Origin: Thermoproteota archaeon
Lineage (GTDB): Archaea; Thermoproteota; Nitrososphaeria_A; Caldarchaeales; Calditenuaceae
Assembly (NCBI GenBank): GCA_030550155.1
Contig: JAUQPZ010000012.1
Location: forward strand, 1 to 42,570
Direction of reading: 5' to 3'
Length of the DNA stretch: 42,570 nt
Shown: positions 31,931 to 40,176 of the stretch, piece by piece
How positions within the stretch are numbered: position 1 is the stretch's first letter
Layout of the letters: the number at the start of each line of letters is the position of its first letter
Translations under genes and position numbers: made by a program
The notes under the pieces: generated by a model
The model's database searches: none
Seen by the model: the letters and a program-made list of their open reading frames with translations, nothing else
What the model was told of the DNA's origin: nothing

Positions 31931-32473
31931 ATGGCTGAGTTCACAGTCCGTGGGCTGCGATTTGTGGTTACAAGGGGCGACATAACTGAGGTGGATGCTG
32001 AAGCGATTGTGGTGCCCGCAAACTCTATGCTCGTTATGGGCGGAGGAGTGGCGGGCGCGGTTAAGCGAAGAGGCGGGGCGGAGATTGAGAAGGAGGCGAT
32101 GAACAGGGGCCCCATCAAGATTGGCGAGGCCGTTGCCACAGGGGCAGGGAAGCTCAGGGCGCGGTATATCATACATTCGCCCACGATGGAGATACCGGCC
32201 GGCGAGACAGACCTCGAGAAGGTCTACAAGGCTACGAAGGCTGCTTTTAAGGAGGCATCAAGGCTCAAGTTAAAGACGCTGGCATATCCGGGCATGGGCA
32301 CGGGCGTTGGAGGCCTAGCACCGAAAGATGCAGCGCGGCAGATGATAAAAGCCATACTCGACGCAGCAGCTGAAGAGAAAAGCACCTTGGAGCATGTCTA
32401 CTTGGTGGCCTTTGATGCAAGCCTTGAGCATGCCTTCACCGAGGCGGTCAAAGCCTCGCTCGAAAAAATCTAA
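31931..32473 (+). CDS. Macro-domain protein
   Basis: ADP-ribose-binding fold; relatives remove ADP-ribose from proteins or RNA, or hydrolyse ADP-ribose-1''-phosphate or O-acetyl-ADP-ribose. The protein is a lone domain of 180 aa. GDITEVDAEAIVVPANSMLV gives the Asp and Asn of the ligand site, GGGVAGAVKRRGG the phosphate loop, and YPGMGTGVGGL the second loop. A CTTATAAC box at 31898-31905 lies about 30 nt before the ATG, so it is transcribed apart from por. Its true substrate is unknown. Confidence 0.92.
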   Translation: MAEFTVRGLRFVVTRGDITEVDAEAIVVPANSMLVMGGGVAGAVKRRGGAEIEKEAMNRGPIKIGEAVATGAGKLRARYIIHSPTMEIPAGETDLEKVYKATKAAFKEASRLKLKTLAYPGMGTGVGGLAPKDAARQMIKAILDAAAEEKSTLEHVYLVAFDASLEHAFTEAVKASLEKI

Positions 32474-32502
32474 AAAGTGGCCTCATAGAGAGACTTCAAT
32501 AG

Positions 32503-32576
32503 GCCCCGGTAGCTCAGCCCGGCAGAGCGGCCGCCTTGTAAGCGGCAGGTCGCGGGTTCAAACCCCGCCCGGGGCT
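32503..32576 (+). tRNA. tRNA-Thr (UGU)
   Basis: A full cloverleaf can be drawn: acceptor GCCCCGG/CCGGGGC, D-arm GCTC/GAGC, anticodon stem GCCGC/GCGGC with loop CTTGTAA (anticodon TGT), T-arm GCGGG/CCCGC with loop TTCAAAC, discriminator T. It is 74 nt, has no intron, and CCA is not encoded. A TATA-like AATCTAAAAAG at 32467-32477 lies about 30 nt upstream. Confidence 0.95.
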
Positions 32577-32671
32577 CCCCGACCTCTGAAACTATCCACA
32601 CCATAAAGCGAGAAATAGCAGAAGTAATGCCCCACCTATAAATATCCGGAACAGATTACGGAGAGAAATTT

Positions 32672-32798
32672 TAGCCCGGGCCGGATTCGAACCGGCGTCA
32701 CGGGGTTTCTCCTCTTTTCTGGGAGAGATCCAAAGCCCCGCATCCTTGGCCCCACTATTTCTGGCCAGTGGGTGGTTTGACCGCTAGACGACCGGGCT
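32672..32798 (-). tRNA. tRNA-Gln (UUG) with two introns
   Basis: Acceptor AGCCCGG/CCGGGCT, D-stem GTCT/GGAT, anticodon stem CGGGG/CCCCG, T-arm GCCGG/CCGGC with TTCGAAT, discriminator A. The loop reads CTTTGG then A, anticodon TTG. A 23-nt intron (about 32707-32729) lies at the canonical 37/38 site. A second insertion of about 32 nt (about 32747-32778) lies in the D-loop. It can form a bulge-helix-bulge in which GGTC pairs with GGCC, flanked by AAA and AAG bulges and an inner CCAC/GTGG helix. The mature tRNA would be about 72-73 nt. TTAAATAC at 32825-32832 (minus strand) is a likely TATA box. Confidence 0.9.
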
Positions 32799-32828
32799 AC
32801 TCCGCTCTGATTCTGTTTTAAGCTGTAT

Positions 32829-33014
32829 TTAACTGGTTTTCTCCGCCCCCACGCTCTCAGCTTCGCGCCAGCAACCCATTCCAGTCTTCTCGCTAATCCA
32901 AGCTAGGAAAATGTTTCTTAGGACCTCTGCGTCGCTATTCCCCATCTTCCCTTTGAGCTGGCTGATGCATCTGTATTGCTCGTCTGTCAATGTTACCAAA
33001 ACATGCTTTACCAT
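32829..33014 (-). CDS. Ribbon-helix-helix (CopG-like) small DNA-binding protein
   Basis: The 61-aa sequence begins MVKHVLVTLTDEQYRCI, a beta strand plus helix pattern, and continues LKGKMGNSDAEVLRNIFLAWISEK, as in small archaeal CopG/RHH regulators. There is no partner toxin beside it; the next gene on this side is the tRNA-Gln. A TTTAAA box at 33041-33046 is centred about 29 nt upstream of the ATG, so the message has almost no leader. The target is unknown and could be its own promoter. Confidence 0.8.
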   Translation of the reverse strand: MVKHVLVTLTDEQYRCISQLKGKMGNSDAEVLRNIFLAWISEKTGMGCWREAESVGAEKTS

Positions 33015-33081
33015 ACCGTGACTATAATGGCTAGCCCGTTTTTAAATCTTTATAATGGCCTAATCGTGGAGTAATACTGGC

Positions 33082-33933
33082 TTAAGCCAGCGCCAGCGGG
33101 TTCACCAGCCCTGCTGTTGCCCCTAAGACCCTGACGGGGTTGCAGATGAAGAGGAATTCGTATACCCTGTCCCTCGCGATCTCCTCCAAGTTTAGGTTCT
33201 CCAGGATGAAGATGCCACTTTCGACGATGAGGTGCTGGTGGACGGGCTCCACGTGTGGTGTGCCCGGAGGTTCTGGAATGATTCTCTCCACCGATGGCGT
33301 GTCGCCCCCAACCAGGGAGACTCTCTTCTGCGAGAGCCACTTCGCGACCTCAATCGATATCCCGGGCATGGGAGGGCCGGTGTAGCGTTTTTTATCGCTC
33401 TCCCAGAGCGACCCCCAGCCCGTCCTAAAGATTACAGCATCCCCTGTTGAGGGCTCCTTCACCGAGCCTCCTTCGAGGGCGCGGCGCACATCTTCTAAAG
33501 TGATCAGATAGTCGTCTTCAAGAATTGGAACTCCCTTAGCCGCCGCGACATCGACGAGTATGCCGCGAGTAACTATGGGTGGAAGATTCTCGGCGCCCAG
33601 CTCCTTTGTCCCGTGCTCATATTCAACTTCTAGGACCTGCTTGTCGCCGTAGAGCCGTTCTCCTATCGAGACGTGGTTCAGGGCATCTATGTGCGTGCCT
33701 GTATGGTCAGAGAGCTCGATACGGATATTCATCGCCCCATAGTTTCCTCGCCACATCCTCAGCGCGTCTCGGACCCTCCTGTATGTGTTGTAAAAGAGGG
33801 GGCCATGGAACGGGTGGACTGGAGAGTCGAGGGTCAAAACCCTTCCCAGTTGATAGACACGTCCCAGCTTCACCAGCTTGAGAGCCTCAACTGTCTTCGA
33901 CTCTGAAAGGAAGGCGGCCGCACCATAAAACAT
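33082..33933 (-). CDS. Cyclase-family metal-dependent hydrolase (kynurenine formamidase-like)
   Basis: Belongs to the cyclase fold that includes kynurenine formamidase and isatin hydrolase. The metal motif H-x-G-T-H-x-D is seen in SDHTGTHIDALNHVS, with VGGDTPSVE and EPVHQHLI as further conserved parts. At 283 aa it is longer than minimal KynB, closer to the isatin-hydrolase/uncharacterised group. TATATTAA at about 33961-33968 lies about 30 nt upstream of the ATG. It is divergent from the F420-type oxidoreductase. No tryptophan-degradation gene is near, so the substrate is open. Confidence 0.86.
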   Translation of the reverse strand: MFYGAAAFLSESKTVEALKLVKLGRVYQLGRVLTLDSPVHPFHGPLFYNTYRRVRDALRMWRGNYGAMNIRIELSDHTGTHIDALNHVSIGERLYGDKQVLEVEYEHGTKELGAENLPPIVTRGILVDVAAAKGVPILEDDYLITLEDVRRALEGGSVKEPSTGDAVIFRTGWGSLWESDKKRYTGPPMPGISIEVAKWLSQKRVSLVGGDTPSVERIIPEPPGTPHVEPVHQHLIVESGIFILENLNLEEIARDRVYEFLFICNPVRVLGATAGLVNPLALA

Positions 33934-34055
33934 GCCGGCTCAAAGTAAAATGTGGTCCCCTATATTAACAATTTTTCAACAACGTCTAGAGCTCACCACG
34001 TCCTACCCCAAGCCTCGGGAAAACATTATTGGGCTCCGAGACAGGTTAACAATGT

Positions 34056-35057
34056 ATGGTTACCTTCGGGTATCACGTGCTTCCAGAGTGGTTTAGCCCC
34101 GAGAGAATTATCGAGGGGCTTGTGATGGCCGAGGAGGCGGGCTTCACCATAGGCTGGATAAGCGACCATTTTCACCCGTGGTTCGACAGAGGTGTGAACT
34201 GTAGCTTCGCCTGGACCTTACTGTCTGCTACCGCTGAGAGAACCCGGAGGATTAAGCTGGGCACGGCTGTCACCGCTCCAATCCTAAGATACAACCCTGC
34301 GATCGTGGCTCAGGCATTTGCCACGATGGGATACCTCTACCCCGGAAGAGTTATCCTGGGGCTGGGCACAGGAGAGGCGCTCAACGAGGTTCCGGCGGGG
34401 GTGGGATGGCCAAGTTTTAGGGAGAGGCTGGAGAGGCTGGAAGAGGCTGTCCAAGTAATCAGGCTTCTCTGGAAGGGAGGATTTGTGAGCTTTAGGGGGA
34501 AATATTATAGACTCCGAGGCGCCAAGCTCTACACTCTAAGTAAGTCTGAAATCCCCATATACATAGCGTCGAGCGGCCAGTCCACCGCATATGTCGCAGG
34601 CAAGCTTGGAGCAGGGCTAATAACTCTGGCAGGACTAGGATTCGATTGGATCAAGGAGATCGTTATTACAAGTTATAAGAAAGGCCTCGCCGACGCCGGG
34701 CATTCGGCGGCGAAGGGCGACCTAGTGTGCGAGGTCATATGCTCATATGACGAAGACGAGAAGAAAGCTCTGAAAAACTGCCGCCCCTTCTCAGCGACCC
34801 TACTCCCACTAATTTTTAGGGCAAATGTCTCAGACCCCAGAGAGATAGAGGAGTACGGCAACATGGTCAGCGAGGAGATTATCCTAGAACGTTGGATCGT
34901 CTCATCGAGACCAGAAGACCATATAGAGAGATACTCGAGACTGGCGGAGCTGGGCTTCAACCACATAGAGATCGTTGATATTAGCCCAGACCATCGAAGC
35001 TTCATCAAGTTCTATAAGGAAAAGATACTCCCGTACTTCGGGCAGCAGCCGGGCTAG
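34056..35057 (+). CDS. LLM-class flavin/F420-dependent oxidoreductase
   Basis: Luciferase-like TIM-barrel enzyme, most similar in pattern to the F420-dependent glucose-6-phosphate dehydrogenase subgroup. ISDHFHPWFDRG is the typical active-site stretch, with LGTAVTAPILRYNPAIVAQAFATM (around residues 68-91), GRVILGLGTGEALNE and YIASSGQSTAYVAGKLGAG later. The length of 333 aa is normal. The ATG at 34056 is in frame; the ATG four bases earlier is not. The substrate is unknown. It is divergent from the cyclase-family gene. Confidence 0.88.
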   Translation: MVTFGYHVLPEWFSPERIIEGLVMAEEAGFTIGWISDHFHPWFDRGVNCSFAWTLLSATAERTRRIKLGTAVTAPILRYNPAIVAQAFATMGYLYPGRVILGLGTGEALNEVPAGVGWPSFRERLERLEEAVQVIRLLWKGGFVSFRGKYYRLRGAKLYTLSKSEIPIYIASSGQSTAYVAGKLGAGLITLAGLGFDWIKEIVITSYKKGLADAGHSAAKGDLVCEVICSYDEDEKKALKNCRPFSATLLPLIFRANVSDPREIEEYGNMVSEEIILERWIVSSRPEDHIERYSRLAELGFNHIEIVDISPDHRSFIKFYKEKILPYFGQQPG

Positions 35058-35127
35058 CTATTGAGTCCGAGGGCACAGATTAGGGGCCTCAAACTCTACG
35101 ACTACCTTAAATTTTGACGATTTTTAT

Positions 35128-35874
35128 ATGCTTGGCGTGGCTGGAGAGGTAGATCGAGAAGCGGAGGCCGGTGCGGGGGTTCAGGAGCTCAAGGTAGAGC
35201 CCGGCAGCTTCGTCGAGGTTGACCTGGTAATCAGGGTGAAGGACACGAATGAGCTGGTAGACACGACGCTCGAGGAGGAGGCGAGAAAGGCAGGCGTCAC
35301 CACAGGCGTCTTCAAGCCGAGACTGGCCATAGTGGGCAGGGGCTATCTTCTCAAACCCATAGAAGATGAGCTAATTAACATGAGAGTCTCCGAGCAGAAG
35401 ACCGTCGAGCTCCCTCCAGAGAGAGCTTTTGGCGAGAGAGACCCCTCGAAGGTAAGGATCATACCTTTGAGGAGGTTCAAGGATGTTGAGCAGCCCCTGA
35501 GTGTGGGGATGCGTGTGATAGTTGATGGCAAGGAGGGGTATATTAGAAGTATAGAGTCGGGGCGCGTGCAGGTCGATTTTAACCACAGGCTCGCGGGTAA
35601 GACCCTCGTGTCTCAGTTCTGGGTAAGAAAGATACTGGTTGAGGACAAAGATAAGATACTCGGCGTAATAGGGTCACTGATACCTGAGGCAACAGCAGAG
35701 AACACGCAGGTAGACCTGAGGAAGCCGGAGGTAATCATAAAGCTGGCTAAAGAGACCTACACCGCATCCGGCATCCAGCTACTAAAGCAGACAATCTCGA
35801 GAGAGATCTTTCAGCATATCGACGGTGTCTCACGGGTCATTTTCGTCGAGGAATATCTGAAAGAGGAGAAGTAG
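35128..35874 (+). CDS. FKBP-type peptidyl-prolyl cis-trans isomerase (SlyD-like, with C-terminal extension)
   Basis: Folding helper and prolyl isomerase. The FKBP core starts near residue 22 (VEPGSFVEVDLVIRVKDT) and is split by an insert-in-flap region that includes PPERAFGERDPSKV, RVQVDFNHRLAGKTL closes the core, and a C-terminal domain of about 80 residues follows, as in the long archaeal FKBPs. The length is 248 aa. The start is open: a TTAAATTT box at 35107-35114 would place the RNA start at the in-frame GTG 35137, nine bases into the listed frame. Confidence 0.92.
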   Translation: MLGVAGEVDREAEAGAGVQELKVEPGSFVEVDLVIRVKDTNELVDTTLEEEARKAGVTTGVFKPRLAIVGRGYLLKPIEDELINMRVSEQKTVELPPERAFGERDPSKVRIIPLRRFKDVEQPLSVGMRVIVDGKEGYIRSIESGRVQVDFNHRLAGKTLVSQFWVRKILVEDKDKILGVIGSLIPEATAENTQVDLRKPEVIIKLAKETYTASGIQLLKQTISREIFQHIDGVSRVIFVEEYLKEEK

Positions 35875-35913
35875 GGTTAAGAGTTAGCCTCTCCACGGGA
35901 TACGGGGATAGAT

Positions 35914-36105
35914 ATGGCTTGGATGACCACGCTCGTTCTACTTTTCTTCGGAGTGCTCGGGCTCGGGGCAGGGTTCATTCTGGGGGGATACCTGAGCGGA
36001 GAAAGACTCTACATCTACGTGGGAATCACGATGGCTCTCATATCTCTCCTCCCCCTGTTCCTCTCCGCTCTGTTGGGTGGAGGGTCTAAAGCTGGCCAGA
36101 CTTAA
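35914..36105 (+). CDS. Small membrane protein, two transmembrane helices
   Basis: Unknown family, 63 aa. Hydrophobic segments cover about residues 5-28 and 33-55, separated by SGERLYIY, with a short Gly/Ser/Lys tail. It follows FKBP by 39 nt and may share its message. It overlaps the 3' end of convergent UPF0147 by 20 nt. Codon use is like the neighbours. Confidence 0.65.
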   Translation: MAWMTTLVLLFFGVLGLGAGFILGGYLSGERLYIYVGITMALISLLPLFLSALLGGGSKAGQT

Positions 36106-36361
36106 TAGTTTCTAAGAGAGAGATTGCGAGCCAGAGCTGAGTTCTCGCAAAGCTGGGAATATTGCTGTCCGAGATAATCTCCTCTATCTTCTCGATAGCG
36201 TTAGCTGCCCTAACTGCGGGCGAGTACTTCTCGTTAAAGAGCTCTTGAGAAACCTCCTTAACAGTCCTCCTCACATTTCGGGGCATAGTCATGTCGTTCG
36301 CGACAATCTCCAAGATCTGAACTATTCTCTGCCGCTTCTCCTCCCAGCTCGAGCCAGACAT
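36086..36361 (-). CDS. UPF0147 family protein
   Basis: Small helical archaeal protein of unknown function, 91 aa. The family pattern ANDMTMPRNVRRTVKEV, then SPAVRAANAIEKIEEIISDSN, is clear (residues around 21-37 and 47-67). It has been found in many archaea but I know of no firm role. A TTATATAA box near 36395-36402 lies about 37 nt upstream on the minus strand. Divergent from the zincin-like gene. Confidence 0.88.
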   Translation of the reverse strand: MSGSSWEEKRQRIVQILEIVANDMTMPRNVRRTVKEVSQELFNEKYSPAVRAANAIEKIEEIISDSNIPSFARTQLWLAISLLETIKSGQL

Positions 36362-36483
36362 AGCCCCACACTATCATGCGTTCTCCAATACCCATTATAT
36401 AAGCATAGAGCGCGCATAATCAAAGGCAAACTCGGCGCTCACTGCAGTTGTAGCCTAGAAATCACTTTATACTCGCAGAGTAA

Positions 36484-36978
36484 ATGGTCTATGGATTGAC
36501 AAAAGTAGTAGAGGAGGTTGAAGGCGCACCTGACTTCGAGTCAATCTTCAGGATAGTTAAGAGAATTGTCGAGGAGAAGATCGGAATCAGGAGGGCGGGA
36601 CTCATGTTGGTTATTGCAGACGCGCCTCCTGGAATTCTTGCCTTCCACGAAGTTGGCTCGAATTCAATCGTGCTGAATAGAAGGCATCTGGAGCAGTGGA
36701 TTCATGGTAGGAGTAGAGCTGAGCTGAATTCTTACATATTCGTGATACTTCTCCACGAATACCTCCATAGTCTTGGAATACTTGATGAGCGCGAAGTGCG
36801 AAGACTTGTCAGAACTATTGTTGGCGAGTATTTCGACTCGACACACATAGCCGTGAGAATTGCGAGTGATGACCCTCTGCTGGGTAGGGAGATGGTTCAT
36901 GGCTTAAACCTGGGCAGGGCGCGTGAGCCATTCATCGTGAAGAAGTTCGACACAGACAATCTAAGTTATATAGGCTAG
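36484..36978 (+). CDS. Zincin-like putative metalloprotease
   Basis: The 164-aa protein has the zinc motif H91-E-Y-L-H95 in VILLHEYLHSLGI, as in zinc peptidases, preceded by a hydrophobic helix. H121 is a possible third ligand. No signal peptide is visible, so it would be cytoplasmic. Substrate unknown. A TATA box TTTATA at 36466-36471 predicts an RNA start near 36495, just before an in-frame TTG at 36496; the true protein may therefore start there, four residues shorter than listed. Its stop overlaps that of the convergent MiaB-like gene by 4 nt. Confidence 0.72.
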   Translation: MVYGLTKVVEEVEGAPDFESIFRIVKRIVEEKIGIRRAGLMLVIADAPPGILAFHEVGSNSIVLNRRHLEQWIHGRSRAELNSYIFVILLHEYLHSLGILDEREVRRLVRTIVGEYFDSTHIAVRIASDDPLLGREMVHGLNLGRAREPFIVKKFDTDNLSYIG

Positions 36979-38288
36979 CTTAGGACCTCCCTTATTCTTC
37001 CCACTATACAGTGTCTCCGGGCCTCAGTAATCTCTACCTCCACAAATCTCCCAAGAAGCCTTCTCCCATCTGTCCCCGGCAACGCGATAGGTCTGTAGGC
37101 AAAGTTCCTACCAATAGCCTCACCACCCTCCCCAACTTCATCCACCAAGACCTCTCCCACCCACCCAAGCCACTCCTCATTCCGTAAATACGAGACCTCG
37201 TTGCATAGCTCGGTGAGTATTTTGCTGCGCCTATTCACTTCCCTGCTGGGAAGCGTCTTGAGGCGCGCGGCGGGGGTTTTAGGCCTCGGATAGAAGCGCG
37301 AGATGTTTACGAAATCTGGCCTAACTCTCTCGACAAGCCTCAACGTCTCTTCGAAGTCTTCTACATCCTCCGTGGGATACCCAACTATTATGTCGGTCAT
37401 GAGTGTCAGGCGAGGATTAACTCCCCGAAAAGTCTCGACAAAATTTTCAAAGTCAGAGACTGTATACCCTCTCCTCATGTCTCTAAGCACCTTGTCGCTT
37501 CCACTCTGGACGCAGAGATGGAGGAACTTGAAGACCCTGTGGTCGAGATAGACTTTAGCCAGCCTTAAGAGCTCGATTTTTTTGAAATGTAACGGGTTCA
37601 TCATTCCAACACGTATAAAGTATTTTCCGGGCAGGCGGTCTAATATCGATTTGAGGAGTAGTGAGATGTCTAACCCTAAATCTCTTCCATACGCGGAGCA
37701 GTCCTGAGAGGTCAGCCAGAACTCCTTGCAGCCTTCTCTCAAGCCCGAGGCAACTGCTTCTCTGATGTGGTCTGGCCTATAGCTCAATAATTCTCCTCGC
37801 GCAAGCTTGGTCTGGCAAAAAGTGCAACTCGAGAGGCACCCGGAGCTAATCTCCACAATATCGACTACATTATTCAGTCTCACGTGGGGGAGAACCGGCT
37901 TCTCTGCTCTGTCATCAGAGAGAAAAACACTACGTCCCCCTTTAAGAGCGGTATTCACAGCATCGGCGATTCTCGTGATTGAGCGAGGAGACACGAGCGA
38001 AGCCCTTGGGGCGAGCCTCTCAACCACCTCTGGCTCAGCCTTAGCCATACACCCTGCAACAACGAGCGGTTTCCCCAGCGACTGTAGCTTTCTAATCCTG
38101 TGAATTATCCTCTGCTCCGTCGGTGTCTTAACTATGCACGTATTTATCACGTTTAAGTCGGCTTCCTTCGGATCCCGAGCAATGTCGTATCCTGCCCTAA
38201 GGAGCAGGCCCTTCATTATCTGAGTGTCTTGAATGTTTGACGCGCAGCCATAGGTTTCAATGTAGACCTTCTGCAATTCTGGATTCAA
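36975..38288 (-). CDS. MiaB-like tRNA methylthiotransferase (archaeal, t6A to ms2t6A)
   Basis: Radical-SAM enzyme expected to add a methylthio group to t6A37 in tRNAs for ANN codons, by analogy with the e-MtaB/CDKAL1 branch. The N-terminal UPF0004 domain provides three Cys: ETYGCASN, INTCIVKT and AGCMAKAEP. The radical-SAM motif is CLSSCTFC near residue 150. A TRAM domain with LGRFVEVEITEAR lies at the C-terminus. The length is 437 aa. Functional assignment rests on family and absence of other MiaB-like genes in the window. Confidence 0.92.
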   Translation of the reverse strand: MNPELQKVYIETYGCASNIQDTQIMKGLLLRAGYDIARDPKEADLNVINTCIVKTPTEQRIIHRIRKLQSLGKPLVVAGCMAKAEPEVVERLAPRASLVSPRSITRIADAVNTALKGGRSVFLSDDRAEKPVLPHVRLNNVVDIVEISSGCLSSCTFCQTKLARGELLSYRPDHIREAVASGLREGCKEFWLTSQDCSAYGRDLGLDISLLLKSILDRLPGKYFIRVGMMNPLHFKKIELLRLAKVYLDHRVFKFLHLCVQSGSDKVLRDMRRGYTVSDFENFVETFRGVNPRLTLMTDIIVGYPTEDVEDFEETLRLVERVRPDFVNISRFYPRPKTPAARLKTLPSREVNRRSKILTELCNEVSYLRNEEWLGWVGEVLVDEVGEGGEAIGRNFAYRPIALPGTDGRRLLGRFVEVEITEARRHCIVGRIREVLS

Positions 38289-38333
38289 TTGGCTATTTGG
38301 AGAATATTTACTTAATGACGGCTTTATTTCCCG

Positions 38334-38942
38334 CTAAATCTTCTCCGACTCTCGGAGGTCCCTCTTAGCTCGCTCTCTCGAGATTCCGAGTAGAGAGATT
38401 AGTCTTTCGGCCTCGCTCTCACCTGTCGCCATCTCTGCCCAATCTTTTGAAAGTTCCCTCCAACTTTCATACCTGCTCCAAGGATACAATATCCAGCTAC
38501 TTGTCCTGACAACGTAGTAGTGCGGCAGGAATGTTGTCCATGGCTTGATATGTAGCACCGCGGCCCTCGCTTCACGGGGCCTTAACGGCAAGATTATCTT
38601 GTTCATGGCTGTCCAGAGAGTTTTACCCTCATCAGACACGTCATCCACAAGTAACACGTTGTGGTTATCGAGCGCGGGCAGCTCCGGCCAATGGTATATC
38701 CGGACCTCGCCCCTATCACCTATCCCTCTATAACTCTTTAAGCCCAGGGGGTACACCTCGTCAATTCCCAAGATATCTGAGAGCAGATTGGCCACAAAGA
38801 GCCCTCCCCTTAGAATGCCCACTATGGTATCAGCCTTATAGTCACTTTCTATCTTGGAAGCCAGCCCCTCAACCTGCTCCATAATATCCTCCCAAGCCAA
38901 TAAGAGAAAATTCTTGCCCCCTATCTGAACCTCCCTAGCCAT
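38334..38942 (-). CDS. Phosphoribosyltransferase family protein
   Basis: Type I PRTase fold with the PRPP loop VLLVDDVSDEGKTL and an upstream VGILRGGLFVANLL that binds pyrophosphate. Of 202 aa, the first 150 are the PRTase domain; the acidic, Arg-rich C-terminal 50 are an extra helical part. Xanthine-guanine or hypoxanthine PRTase activity (purine salvage) is likely, but the hood region is not distinct enough to choose. It lies 45 nt upstream of the MiaB-like gene on the same strand. Confidence 0.85.
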   Translation of the reverse strand: MAREVQIGGKNFLLLAWEDIMEQVEGLASKIESDYKADTIVGILRGGLFVANLLSDILGIDEVYPLGLKSYRGIGDRGEVRIYHWPELPALDNHNVLLVDDVSDEGKTLWTAMNKIILPLRPREARAAVLHIKPWTTFLPHYYVVRTSSWILYPWSRYESWRELSKDWAEMATGESEAERLISLLGISRERAKRDLRESEKI

Positions 38943-39017
38943 TTTACACTACAGCTCCACACCACTCAATAAGTCTAGGTCCAGAGACATATTTTAATCG
39001 CCGAGCCCCTGAAGCCA

Positions 39018-40133
39018 TTGGCGAGGCGATTGTATGACCTAGCTGTCCTCGGAGAAGGAATAGTAGGGTGTTTTGCGGCTCTGAGGGCGGCGGAGCTAGG
39101 CGCAGACGTCATACTAATCGATGAGAGGGGGGTATTCGGGGGAGCATCGGCTAGGGCGGCTGGCGTCTTCACAGTCCAGCTCGATACCCCCAGAGACGCT
39201 ATGCTCGTTGCTAAAAGCATAGAGCTAGTCAAAAGGTATTCCAAGAACTCATGGATCGAGACCGGGTTTCTCCAGATAGGGAGGGAGGGGGCTTTGCGGG
39301 AGAGCCTGGAGGCGCTAACCAAATGCGAGATCAGATACGATGTCCTCGACCACAGAGAGATAATGGAGAAGTGGCCTGAGTTCATCCTTGACTCAAGCCT
39401 CAAGGGTATCTATACTGAGCAAGACCTCTCGGTTGAGCCTACGATTCTGGGAAGGGATTTGAGGGAGGCGTTGATCGGCCGGGGTGTGAGGATCTATGAG
39501 GGTGTTGGGGCGAGAAGATTATTGAGGGAGGGGGATGAGTTGAGAAGCGTTAAGCTCTCTGATTCCTCGACAGTCGCTGCGAACTACTTTGTGTTGGCGA
39601 TGGGCTCATGGAATAGAGAGTTGTTAAACTCATGTAACATTGAGCTTGAGACATTCCTTCTCACATGCTTCGCCTATAGGCTCGACATTGGCAAGTCTCT
39701 AAACATACCCAGCTTCTCCGACGAGTACCTCCATACCTACTGGCGCCCTTGGCAAAACACCCTCGTGGGGGGCAGATATGACGCCGAGTTCACAGATAAG
39801 CCCGACCTATCAAGCGCCCCACCTCCCCTAAAATCCCTGAAAATGTCTCTCAAACTTCTGCTCAAAAGACTGAGGACGGAAACGGAGCCTAGACTCGTAG
39901 AGCACATGCGCGGCCCCTGCAGCTTTACAAGCGACGGCCTACCGGTAGTCGGCCGGATACCAGGCTTAGATAACGCGGTTATCGTAGATGGTCTGGGAGG
40001 CTATGGGCTGATGAGGGGCCCCGCTCTGGGGTACCTGGCCACGGAGGCCCTGCTGAGGGGCCCGAAAACTCTTGACGGGTTTACGGACCTATCGCCATCT
40101 AGGGTTTTAAAAAAGCACACATATACTAGGTAA
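39018..40133 (+). CDS. FAD-dependent oxidoreductase (D-amino-acid/glycine oxidase family)
   Basis: DAO-fold flavoprotein. The dinucleotide motif VLGEGIVGCFAALRAAELGA opens the protein, followed by the Glu-containing DERGVFGGASARAAG, and the C-terminal FAD contact VDGLGGYGLMRGPALG. The length of 371 aa is normal. It could oxidise glycine, sarcosine, proline or a D-amino acid, or act as a dehydrogenase; the sequence does not decide. The TTG start at 39018 is about 23 nt after a TTTTAAT box (38992-38998), so the message is leaderless. Glutamate dehydrogenase follows after 43 nt with its own box, so a link in amino-acid breakdown is possible. Confidence 0.85.
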   Translation: MARRLYDLAVLGEGIVGCFAALRAAELGADVILIDERGVFGGASARAAGVFTVQLDTPRDAMLVAKSIELVKRYSKNSWIETGFLQIGREGALRESLEALTKCEIRYDVLDHREIMEKWPEFILDSSLKGIYTEQDLSVEPTILGRDLREALIGRGVRIYEGVGARRLLREGDELRSVKLSDSSTVAANYFVLAMGSWNRELLNSCNIELETFLLTCFAYRLDIGKSLNIPSFSDEYLHTYWRPWQNTLVGGRYDAEFTDKPDLSSAPPPLKSLKMSLKLLLKRLRTETEPRLVEHMRGPCSFTSDGLPVVGRIPGLDNAVIVDGLGGYGLMRGPALGYLATEALLRGPKTLDGFTDLSPSRVLKKHTYTR

Positions 40134-40176
40134 CAACTAATAAATGGTCTTAAAAACAGAAAGTGTGTGAGCTGTG

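Noticed and set aside
32829-33014. The RHH protein as an antitoxin.
   Set aside because: Neither side carries a toxin-like gene; the neighbours are tRNA-Gln and a metabolic hydrolase, so a stand-alone regulator is more likely.
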